7,981 bases of DNA from Candidatus Woesearchaeota archaeon (GTDB lineage: Archaea > Nanobdellota > Nanobdellia > Woesearchaeales > JAGVYO01), in NCBI GenBank assembly GCA_018303225.1, contig JAGVYO010000037.1, positions 1 to 7,981 on the forward strand, in the 5' to 3' direction. The position numbers and the translations under genes were made by a program. Positions 1 through 5,660 of this stretch are shown one piece after another; the first letter of the stretch is position 1; each line of letters begins with the position of its first letter. The notes beneath the pieces are model-generated. The model saw only the letters and a program-made list of their open reading frames with translations. It had not been told where the DNA came from and did no database searches.

Positions 1-827
1 GAAGCCCTCTCGCATGCTGCCTGGACAACGCATGCCGTTCTGATCCTGTCACCTACCCGGTCGTGTTCCTCCACGGCCATGCCTTTAATAAGGATACCTC
101 TGCGGATTACAGCCTGGATGCGTTCAATAAAATCCAGAAAAGGCTGGAGCAGGACGGCTACCTGAACGCTGGTGCTATATCTCTCTATTCGGGCAATGGT
201 GCTGAATCGGCCGCATGGGACCTCATCAACGCTCCCCTGACCATCAAGGCCAGCTATTATTTTGACATTTTCAAAGAGCCGGAGAATTATATTGTTGTCC
301 AGACCAAGAGCGAGAATATCGAGACGTACGCGATCCGGCTGAAGGAGCTGGTCGATACCATCCGGGAAAGGACCGGAAGGCCTAAGGTGGTTCTGGTGGC
401 GCACAGCATGGGCGGGCTGGTAGCGAGGCGTTACCTGCAGCTCTTTGGCAGCGATGCCGTGGAGAAACTGATTTTGGTGGCAGTTCCCAATAAGGGCATT
501 GAAGGCGATATCGCGGATTACTGCCCTGTAGTGGGGGAAAAGCTCGAATGCCGGGACATGAGCAGTTCCAGTTTATTCCTGAATAAGCTAAACAGGGGTT
601 CTCTGCCGGATATTCCTCTTGTCAACATCGTAGGTACGGGCTGCAGCATGGCCGGTGGGCTTGGAGACGGCATTGTCCTGGAGAAGAACGCTATGCTGCA
701 GGGCGCTTCCAATTACATCGTCAACGGCACCTGCCAACAGCTCGGGACATTGCATACGAGGCTCCTGGATATCGATGCGTATCCCGAAATCTATGCCCTT
801 GTGCGGCAAGCCCTTAAGGTTGGTTAA
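1..827 (+). CDS. Alpha/beta-hydrolase (lipase/esterase-like), 5' end outside window
   Basis: The frame is open from the left edge (first whole codon at 3), so the GTG at 63 is not the real start: the codons before it read into the typical first strand (YPVVFLHG). Counting from that GTG, the oxyanion-loop HG is at residues 4-5, the nucleophile elbow AHSMGG puts the catalytic serine at 115, GDGIV gives a likely acid at Asp202, and TLHT gives the catalytic His231. Order and spacing match the lipase/PGAP1-like/DUF676 group of alpha/beta-hydrolases, which cleave acyl or other esters. Cysteines are frequent (LACCLDNAC just before the fold, then residues 154, 163, 194 and 224), which suggests disulfides and an exported enzyme, but the signal peptide would lie outside the window. 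The substrate cannot be told. No terminator is evident after the stop. Confidence 0.85.
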   Translation, partial: SPLACCLDNACRSDPVTYPVVFLHGHAFNKDTSADYSLDAFNKIQKRLEQDGYLNAGAISLYSGNGAESAAWDLINAPLTIKASYYFDIFKEPENYIVVQTKSENIETYAIRLKELVDTIRERTGRPKVVLVAHSMGGLVARRYLQLFGSDAVEKLILVAVPNKGIEGDIADYCPVVGEKLECRDMSSSSLFLNKLNRGSLPDIPLVNIVGTGCSMAGGLGDGIVLEKNAMLQGASNYIVNGTCQQLGTLHTRLLDIDAYPEIYALVRQALKVG

Positions 828-954
828 TGCCTGTTGGTTTCTTTGACCCTGCGAAGTGGGGGAAAATTTCGACAGAAAAGTTATGGTGCAGGGACATGCC
901 GTTTAATTGAAAGTAATTACTAGAAAGTTTTGGCCATAATCTTGTCGATTCGAA

Positions 955-1296
955 TTATGACTTTTTCTTGCGATTTAAGTATTCCTTGACTGGGTCAGCG
1001 ACTGTGCTTTCATTGATATTTTTAGCTATGCAATATTTAGTGCTAAACCAATCTGATAACCTCTTTACACCCCTGCTTGAATTACAGCTACCACAACATA
1101 TTACCACATCTTCTATCTGCAATCCTTCTTTCCAATAAAATGGGCCGTCAAAATTCAAATGTTCGATAGTTGCACAATCTCTTTGCTTATCGCTGATAAA
1201 AGGATAAATCATTTCTTTGTGGCAATATACACATCTCTTATCTCTTGCACGGATTTTTAGCAATTCGTTCTCTGGAATCCCAAATTTATTAGCCAT
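955..1296 (-). CDS. Small HNH endonuclease family protein
   Basis: This 113-residue protein has the HNH zinc-finger layout. A first knuckle C-x2-C lies at residues 22-25, the catalytic-strand motif TIEHLNFDG has His46, and a second knuckle C-x2-C lies at 68-71 followed by Asn72 and a basic helix (SSRGVKRL). HNH proteins of this size cut or nick DNA with one metal ion; they occur as orphan, phage, homing-type or restriction-associated nucleases. No partner methylase, intron or intein is visible here. The gene is AT-rich compared with its neighbours: 22 of 60 bases are G/C in 1021-1080, against 35 of 60 in 1621-1680 of the next gene. That fits recent acquisition. It is preceded by an AT-rich promoter-like palindrome and reads in the same direction as the genes upstream. 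The family assignment is firm; the biological role is unknown. Confidence 0.8.
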   Translation of the reverse strand: MANKFGIPENELLKIRARDKRCVYCHKEMIYPFISDKQRDCATIEHLNFDGPFYWKEGLQIEDVVICCGSCNSSRGVKRLSDWFSTKYCIAKNINESTVADPVKEYLNRKKKS

Positions 1297-1310
1297 AGGA
1301 TTTTATTGTT

Positions 1311-1325
1311 GTATAAAACTTATAC
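1311..1325 (-). promoter_or_regulatory. Palindromic TATA-like region ahead of the HNH gene
   Basis: GTATAA and TTATAC face each other across AAC, a perfect 6-base inverted repeat ending 15 bases before the HNH start codon at 1296. Read on the minus strand it supplies TATA-like sequence (TTTTATAC), so it may be the promoter, an operator over it, or both. The distance is somewhat short for a leaderless transcript from the nearer half and suitable from the farther half. No Shine-Dalgarno site precedes the start. Confidence 0.4.
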
Positions 1326-1377
1326 ATCTCTTTAGGCACGCTCCGAGTAATATTTTGGCTAACCCCTTATCCAGCCT

Positions 1378-2085
1378 TCACGGCGCAGTTCCATTTCTAC
1401 GGCACAACGATCGGGCTTCTTCCAGGATGGCAATGGCTTTTGATTTTGATATCCTGAGCATAACGGACAGTTCTTTTTCGTCTTTCCTGCAGAGATCTCC
1501 GATGAGAAACAGGTTTTCCCTGAGCAGCATATCCACCTTCTCCTTGTCCAGGGATGCGAGCATGGTGACCGGATACAGCCTGAATTTCTCGATGTTGGAT
1601 TCGAGGCCGTTGTCGTACGGATATCTCCATCCCATCAGCTGCAGGCCGGTCCCTTTCGCATAGTCGAGCACCTGGGTGGAGAACTTGGTGTTGGTCACCA
1701 GCAGGGCTTGGGTGAACGTATCCTTTACGTCCAGGAAGCGCGCATAGTACATGCCCCGGATGATCTGGTTCAATTTGGTGGCGTATCCTTTTTTCTGGAA
1801 TATCTTTGCGACCAGCTTCTCGAACGGGAATCCCTGCTCGCCCAGGCGCAGGATCGCGTTCTTCAGGTCGTACTTCGGCGCGATAGCGGGCTGCTGCTTC
1901 TTGAATTCCAAGAATACGAACTTGAAGAGCTCTTTTGTTTCGATGCCGTCGTACAGCTTCTTCTCCACGCTGGCCATTATCTTGTCGATGATGGCTTCGT
2001 CCGCGCCGGCGCGGAGCAGCGAGCTCTGCAGCTTCTCGGGGTCGTACTTCTGCAGGCTGCCGTCTAGTTTCTTGACGCGGATCAT
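1378..2085 (-). CDS. ATP-cone protein with Mrr-type nuclease domain lacking its catalytic core
   Basis: Residues 1-88 form an ATP-cone, the nucleotide-sensing module best known from ribonucleotide reductase (MIRVKKLDGS, YDPEKL, AGAD, YDGI, RYDLK-like KYDLK). Residues 85-108 begin a restriction-endonuclease-like domain (GFPFEKLVAKIFQKKGY, then IIRG), and residues 113-180 match its end (YARFLDV, LLVTNTKFS, LQLMGW, LYPVTML). Residues 185-225 look like a helix-hairpin-helix tail. In the family as I know it, IIRG is followed by a stretch of about 40 residues with the catalytic HE(I/V)D...ECKYH residues, ending at ..alY.YARFLD. Here Gly111 is joined directly to Met112-Tyr113 (1750-1755) with the frame kept, so the active site is absent. 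The product may bind nucleotide or DNA but should not cut. The loss could be biological or an assembly error. It follows proB by 66 bases and has its own TATA-like box. Confidence 0.75.
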   Translation of the reverse strand: MIRVKKLDGSLQKYDPEKLQSSLLRAGADEAIIDKIMASVEKKLYDGIETKELFKFVFLEFKKQQPAIAPKYDLKNAILRLGEQGFPFEKLVAKIFQKKGYATKLNQIIRGMYYARFLDVKDTFTQALLVTNTKFSTQVLDYAKGTGLQLMGWRYPYDNGLESNIEKFRLYPVTMLASLDKEKVDMLLRENLFLIGDLCRKDEKELSVMLRISKSKAIAILEEARSLCRRNGTAP

Positions 2086-2116
2086 TTTTTAATAGTACCC
2101 TCTTTGCGGGAGGGAC

Positions 2117-2126
2117 TATTTAAAAA
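2117..2126 (-). promoter_or_regulatory. TATA-like box for the ATP-cone gene
   Basis: On the minus strand this reads TTTTTAAATA, about 36 bases upstream of the ATG at 2085, placing transcription start roughly 8-12 bases before the start codon. No Shine-Dalgarno site is seen in the leader (ATTAAAAA just before ATG), which fits a near-leaderless archaeal transcript separate from proB. Confidence 0.5.
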
Positions 2127-2151
2127 CTTTGTTTATTTTCTGGAGAAATAG

Positions 2152-2884
2152 CTATGCTCTGAACAGCGTCCTTGATGCTTTCCCGCTCAGAATATCCTCA
2201 ATGGCATAGCAGCCGTTCGCGACCATGGTGGAGATTCCTTTTTTAGAGACGGTCTTGGCGGCTGCTTTCGATTTCCGGCGTTATCTTTGTCACTTCCTGC
2301 ACCAGCGAAGCCTCGTCGTGGAGATGGGGGTCTTTGCTGTACAGCCCATCCACATCGGTGAGGATCAGCAATAAATCTACCTCCAGATTGGCCGCTACCA
2401 ATGCAGCCAGCTCGTCGTTGTCGGTAAACACATTGATCGCACTGCCGGTGAATTCCTCGTTGGTGACCACATCGTTGGTGTTGATGATGGGGATGGTGCC
2501 CTCTTTCAATGCCCCATTGATCACCTTTCGGATGTTCTCCTCCTCTTCCTTGGTGGAGAAATTGTGGTGTGTCAACAGCACTTGAATGACATCTATTCCT
2601 TCTGCGGCAAAGAATTCGCGGTAGGTATTATGCAGCACGGGCTGGCCTTTTCCGGACAACAGCTGCAGTTTCAGCAGATCCGAAGGCCGCTTGTGCAGCC
2701 GCTCGATGGCCATGCCAGCTCCCACGGCTCCGGAACTGACGATGATGATCTCCTTTCCGCTCTTCTGCAGCCTTGCTATCTCACGGACCTTCTCCTTTAT
2801 CCAACTCTTATCCAGCCGCTGGTTCTTGGTGATGGTGGCGGTTCCAATCTTGATCAAGATGCGTTCTGCTTTATTGGGATCCAT
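2152..2884 (-). pseudogene. proB: Glutamate 5-kinase, frame broken near the 3' end
   Basis: ProB phosphorylates glutamate, the first step of proline synthesis. This is the single-domain form (amino-acid-kinase fold, no PUA domain). I chose the ATG at 2884 because AAGGAGAG lies 10 bases upstream; a TTG at 2905 is in frame but overlaps that site. Clear motifs are LIKIGTATI, IIIVSSGAVGAGM, SGKGQPVL, IINTNDVV, FTDNDELAALVA and LILTDVDGLYSKDP. After TKITPEI the frame runs into 10 foreign residues and stops at 2243. In the next frame, from 2271, the family's C-terminus resumes (SKAAAKTVSKKGIS, MVANG, ILSGKASRTLF) and ends at the TAG at 2152-2154. Between PEI and SK, the glycine-rich GTGGM loop that normally precedes this Lys and helps bind ATP is missing, some 15-20 codons by family length. 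A simple one-base error therefore does not explain it. A deletion whose length is not a multiple of three fits. Kinase activity is unlikely if the sequence is correct. Confidence 0.8.
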
Positions 2885-2894
2885 TTTAATCAAT

Positions 2895-2902
2895 CTCTCC
2901 TT
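2895..2902 (-). promoter_or_regulatory. Shine-Dalgarno site fixing the proB start
   Basis: AAGGAGAG on the minus strand, 10 bases ahead of the ATG at 2884. It selects the MDPNK start over the in-frame TTG at 2905. Confidence 0.6.
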
Positions 2903-2929
2903 CAATCTTGATTATCCCTCACTAATCCC

Positions 2930-3028
2930 CTATTTTTCCATTAAATGAACTCTTTTTTCTTTGGGTAGGGCGGGAGCAAAAATTCCGGCACGGAATTTTT
3001 GGTACGGTCAAACGCGCTTAAAAATATC
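2930..3028 (-). repeat. Composite palindromic element, copy 1 (upstream of proB)
   Basis: This copy has three blocks in plus-strand order. The first is CTATTTTTCCATTA (2930-2943). The second is a palindrome with an 11-base-pair stem and 3-base loop (2977-3001; core AAAAATTCCG-GCA-CGGAATTTTT). The third is an AT-rich tail, CTTAAAAATATC (3017-3028), whose start lies 28 bases from the loop centre. The same blocks recur at 5509-5582 in the same orientation. It lies between the proA stop and the proB start, so on the transcribed strand the order is AT tail, palindrome, 14-mer, ribosome site, proB. A promoter/operator or leader structure for proB is my reading. As a terminator of proA it would be unremarkable, but that does not explain copy 2. 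Confidence 0.6.
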
Positions 3029-3046
3029 TTTTTTTTAATGCGTTTT

Positions 3047-4309
3047 TTATTTCCTTCCAAACTTCTTATCCAGTTTCCTGTGCGTGAAGTGTTTTGCGTT
3101 TTTGCCGACATAATCTTTGACAATATGCCCTTTTCCGAGGACCTTGTATTTATAGATTACGAGGCCTTCCAGTCCAACCGGGCCGCGGGCATGGATTTTG
3201 GATGTTGCGATGCCGACCTCTGCGCCTTTGCCGAAGCGGTAGCCGTCGCTGAAGCGTGTGGAAGCGTTGTGCAATACGACTGCTGCGTCCACCTTGTCCA
3301 GGAATGCGTAGGCGGTTTCCGGATTCTCTGTCACAATGGATTCGGTGTGCTTGGATCCGTATCTGTTGATGTGTCCGATGGCCTCTTCGGCGCTGCTCAC
3401 CACCTTGATGGAGAGGATTAAGTCGTTGTACTCGGTGCTCCAGTCTTTTTCCGTGGCTGCTTTGACACCTTTCAGGATGGCCCTTGTTTTATGGTCACCC
3501 CTCAGCTCTACTTTTGCTTCTTTGTATCTTGCCGCTATTCTTGGCAGGAACGTCTTGGCCATGTCCTTATGCACCAACAGGGTTTCCATGGCATTGCAGA
3601 CCGCAGGATACTGGCATTTGGCATCGAATGCGATGTTCACCGCCTGTTTCATATCGGCATCTTTGTCGATATAGACATGGCAGATGCCTTCGGCATGCCC
3701 TAAAACAGGGATTTTGGTGTTGTCCTGGATGAATTTCACGAACGCGTTGCTGCCTCTTGGGATGAGGAGGTCGATGTACTGGTCAAGCTTCAGCATCTCT
3801 TTTACTTCTTCCCGCGTCTCAATCAACTGGAGGCTGTTTTTCGGGATGCCTGCTTTTTCAGCGGCATTTGCCATCAATCTTATCAATATTCTATTGGTGT
3901 TCAGCGCCTCTTTTCCGCCTTTCAGGATCGCGGCATTTCCGGATTTCAGGCATAGGCACGCCACTTGGACTGTTGCGTCGGGCCGTGATTCGAAGACGGC
4001 GCCAATCACGCCGATAGGGACGCTTACCTGGTACATGACCAAATCCTTGTCCATCTCCAGCGATGCCAATGTCTTCCCGACAGGATCTTCCTGCTTCATT
4101 ACATCGTGGATGCCCTGCACCATCTCTTTTATCTTGCCGTCATCCAGGGCCAATCTTTTGATCAACGGTTTTGCAATGCCTTCTTTTTCTGCCAGCGCGA
4201 TGTCTTTTTTGTTTTCCTTCAGAATCTGTCCTTTATTCTTCTCAATGGCTTCGGCTATGCTCTTCAGCGCCCTGTTTTTTGTTTCGGTTGGGATGCTGCT
4301 CAGTTGCAA
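3047..4309 (-). CDS. proA: Gamma-glutamyl phosphate reductase
   Basis: ProA reduces gamma-glutamyl phosphate with NADPH to glutamate semialdehyde, the second step of proline synthesis. It belongs to the aldehyde-dehydrogenase superfamily. Seen motifs are SVPIGVIGAVFESRPDA (96-112), LKSGNAAILKGGKEA (121-135), IPRGSNAFV (183-191), VLGHAEGICHVYID (202-215), the catalytic cysteine in YPAVCNAMETLLVH (Cys238), and the C-terminal FSDGYRFGKGAEVGI and HARGPVGLEGL. The 420-residue length is normal. The only standard start is a TTG at 4309, with AAAAAGG five bases ahead. The codons upstream (IKKAA) still resemble the family's first helix, so translation may begin slightly earlier, for example at an ATA at 4324. 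The gene follows the 83-residue gene by 11 bases and appears co-transcribed with it and proC. No damage is visible. Confidence 0.95.
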   Translation of the reverse strand: MQLSSIPTETKNRALKSIAEAIEKNKGQILKENKKDIALAEKEGIAKPLIKRLALDDGKIKEMVQGIHDVMKQEDPVGKTLASLEMDKDLVMYQVSVPIGVIGAVFESRPDATVQVACLCLKSGNAAILKGGKEALNTNRILIRLMANAAEKAGIPKNSLQLIETREEVKEMLKLDQYIDLLIPRGSNAFVKFIQDNTKIPVLGHAEGICHVYIDKDADMKQAVNIAFDAKCQYPAVCNAMETLLVHKDMAKTFLPRIAARYKEAKVELRGDHKTRAILKGVKAATEKDWSTEYNDLILSIKVVSSAEEAIGHINRYGSKHTESIVTENPETAYAFLDKVDAAVVLHNASTRFSDGYRFGKGAEVGIATSKIHARGPVGLEGLVIYKYKVLGKGHIVKDYVGKNAKHFTHRKLDKKFGRK

Positions 4310-4320
4310 GGCGGCCTTTT

Positions 4321-4572
4321 TTATGTGTTGACTGTTGTGACTCTGTGGTACTTCTCGGACAGGATTGTCCGTGCCGGTTCAGGCAGATCCCCTATATCTC
4401 TTCTTATGCCCTCTAATTTTTCTTCCCATTTTCCTACTCTCTCTGTGAGTGTCAATGCTGCATACATCCCTACTCCCTCCTTAAGGTTCTCAAAGTCTCC
4501 TGGTAACTGATCAAGCTGCCAGTTGATATCCGCTTTCCTGTCCAGGAGCGGATCCGGTTGGAAATCATTCAT
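4321..4572 (-). CDS. Unrecognised 83-residue protein between proC and proA
   Basis: I do not recognise this protein. It is soluble, acidic to neutral and mostly helical by appearance, with Trp18, Trp49 and a charged middle (RVGKWEEKLEGIRRDI). No cysteine pairs, signal peptide, membrane segment or HTH is evident. It is very likely real. Its ATG overlaps the proC stop by four bases (ATGA at 4569-4572), GGGAG lies a few bases upstream inside the end of proC, and its stop is 11 bases before proA. Translational coupling in the middle of the proline cluster suggests a role tied to ProA/ProC, such as a small partner or regulator. An unrelated passenger gene is possible. Confidence 0.6.
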   Translation of the reverse strand: MNDFQPDPLLDRKADINWQLDQLPGDFENLKEGVGMYAALTLTERVGKWEEKLEGIRRDIGDLPEPARTILSEKYHRVTTVNT

Positions 4573-5366
4573 CTTCCCAGCTCCCTGCTCCGTTTTGCAG
4601 CCGCTTCTACTGTTTTTATCAAACTATTTTTCACATCCGACTTCTCCAGCACAGCCCTTCCGGCAATGGTTGTCCCGTTCGGCGAGCTGACCATGTCGAT
4701 CAGTTCTTTCGGAGATATTTTGGTATCCTGCAATAATTTAGCCGTGCCTTTGAAGGTCTGAATGGATAATTTTTCGGCCACGTCTTTGGACAATCCTGCC
4801 TTTATGCCGCCTTCAGCCAACGCTTCAATAAGATACGCCACAAATGCAGGACCGGATCCGGATAAACCTGTAACAGCATCCAAGAGTTTTTCTTCCATTT
4901 CAATCGCAATACCGGCTGCGCTCAATATTCTTTTGATCACTTGCCTGTCTTTCTCATTGCACTTCTTTCCCAGTGCATAGCCGGCTGCCATCTCGCCCAC
5001 TAGGCAGGGCGTATTGGGCATCACCCGGATAATGCGTGCCTTCGGTAATTTGGATTCCAGGAAGTCCAGCGTAATGCCGGCTGCAATGGACACCATCAAC
5101 TGGTTTTTAATCTCCTTTTTTATTTCATCCAGCACATTGCCTATATCCTGCGGCTTAACAGCCAGAAACACAATATCAGCATTCTTTACGGCTTCCCGAT
5201 TATCCTTTGCTGTCCTGATGTTAATCTCTTTCCTTATCTTTGCCAATTGTTCGTCGTTCTTGTCGCTGGCGATTATATCTTTCGAATGAGTTATTCCGGC
5301 CTTCACCATGGCTTTCGCTAGTGCAGTGGCCATTTTTCCCGATCCGACAAAGCCGATTTTTGTCAT
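4569..5366 (-). CDS. proC: Pyrroline-5-carboxylate reductase
   Basis: ProC reduces pyrroline-5-carboxylate to proline with NAD(P)H, the last step of the pathway. The N-terminal Rossmann fold has the dinucleotide motif IGFVGSGKMATAL (residues 4-16). It is followed by VFLAVKPQD, SIAAGIT and RVMPNTPCLVGEMAAGYA. The helical dimerisation domain carries the family signature in DAVTGLSGSGPAFVAYLIEA and continues to SSPNGTTIAG. The 265-residue length is normal and the gene is intact. The ATG at 5366 has a strong ribosome site (AAGGAGGA, six bases upstream). It appears to be the first gene of the minus-strand proC / 83-residue gene / proA cluster. An intact proA and proC beside a broken proB means pyrroline-5-carboxylate would have to come from another source, such as ornithine, unless the proB lesion is an error. 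Confidence 0.96.
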   Translation of the reverse strand: MTKIGFVGSGKMATALAKAMVKAGITHSKDIIASDKNDEQLAKIRKEINIRTAKDNREAVKNADIVFLAVKPQDIGNVLDEIKKEIKNQLMVSIAAGITLDFLESKLPKARIIRVMPNTPCLVGEMAAGYALGKKCNEKDRQVIKRILSAAGIAIEMEEKLLDAVTGLSGSGPAFVAYLIEALAEGGIKAGLSKDVAEKLSIQTFKGTAKLLQDTKISPKELIDMVSSPNGTTIAGRAVLEKSDVKNSLIKTVEAAAKRSRELGR

Positions 5367-5371
5367 GTTTG

Positions 5372-5380
5372 TTCCTCCTT
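5372..5380 (-). promoter_or_regulatory. Strong Shine-Dalgarno site of proC
   Basis: AAGGAGGAA on the minus strand, five to six bases before the ATG at 5366. It is close to the full anti-16S complement and fixes the start. Confidence 0.75.
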
Positions 5381-5423
5381 CGGGAACATTCTCACTTTAA
5401 ATTCCTTTCTCTTTTACCGCCAG

Positions 5424-5434
5424 ATAATTAAATA
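5424..5434 (-). promoter_or_regulatory. Candidate TATA box for proC
   Basis: TATTTAATTAT on the minus strand. Transcription would begin near 5403, giving a leader of about 35-40 bases that contains the Shine-Dalgarno site. A second AT-rich stretch (AATTTAAAG) lies nearer the gene, so the choice is not certain. The composite element at 5509-5582 lies farther upstream. Confidence 0.4.
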
Positions 5435-5508
5435 GAGGTCTCCAGACATTCCTCTTATTTTTGATTCTGCCGGTTTCTGTTTCAGAATAAAATTTCCATT
5501 AATCTTTT

Positions 5509-5582
5509 CTATTTTTCCATTAGTGTTCATCGCAAAATTTCGTGCCGAAATTTTTGGGATTTCCCTTCCACTCAAAAATAAT
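5509..5582 (-). repeat. Composite palindromic element, copy 2 (proC/IMPase divergent region)
   Basis: It has the same plus-strand block order as copy 1. CTATTTTTCCATTA is at 5509-5522. A 9-base-pair palindrome with a 3-base loop is at 5534-5554 (AAAATTTCG-TGC-CGAAATTTT). CTCAAAAATAAT is at 5571-5582 and begins 27 bases from the loop centre, against 28 in copy 1. The 14-mer-to-palindrome distance is 24 bases shorter than in copy 1. It stands between divergent genes and no gene ends here, which argues against a terminator. It could serve proC, the IMPase gene, or both. Confidence 0.6.
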
Positions 5583-5624
5583 TCTTTTCAATGGAGATTC
5601 TTTTTCCGTCTCTAAATCTAAACC

Positions 5625-5637
5625 GAAACCTTTAATA
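5625..5637 (+). promoter_or_regulatory. BRE/TATA promoter of the IMPase gene
   Basis: A purine-rich GAAA (BRE-like) is followed by CC and TTTAATA, with the TATA centre about 27 bases before the ATG at 5661. This is the spacing expected for a leaderless archaeal mRNA, and no Shine-Dalgarno site is present. Confidence 0.6.
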
Positions 5638-5660
5638 AGGCTGGTGGCGATATTTTTATC

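Noticed and set aside
863..871. AAAATTTCG, identical to one arm of the copy 2 palindrome
   Set aside because: No matching second arm, 14-mer or spaced tail nearby; a 9-base AT-rich match alone is weak.
847..893. CCCTGC / GCAGGG inverted repeat after the hydrolase gene
   Set aside because: Six-base arms with a 35-base loop are expected by chance many times; there is no U-tract to support a terminator.
940..960. GTCGATTCGAAT resembling a tRNA T-arm
   Set aside because: No acceptor, D or anticodon arm can be folded around it.
1750..1755. Intron or intein explanation for the ATP-cone nuclease junction
   Set aside because: Sequence is missing here rather than inserted, so a spliced element cannot explain it.
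1217..2092. Several long plus-strand open frames (1217-1663, 1708-2067, 1751-2092)
   Set aside because: They are antisense to the HNH and ATP-cone genes, show no recognisable motif and lack ribosome sites. The minus-strand proteins have clear family matches.
2243..2275. Programmed frameshift in proB
   Set aside because: No slippery heptamer or stimulatory structure is seen at the break, and a shift would not restore the missing glycine-rich loop.
2977..3001. Palindrome as a simple intrinsic terminator of proA
   Set aside because: Possible for this copy alone (stem followed by T5), but the second copy lies between divergent genes where nothing terminates, and both share flanking blocks.
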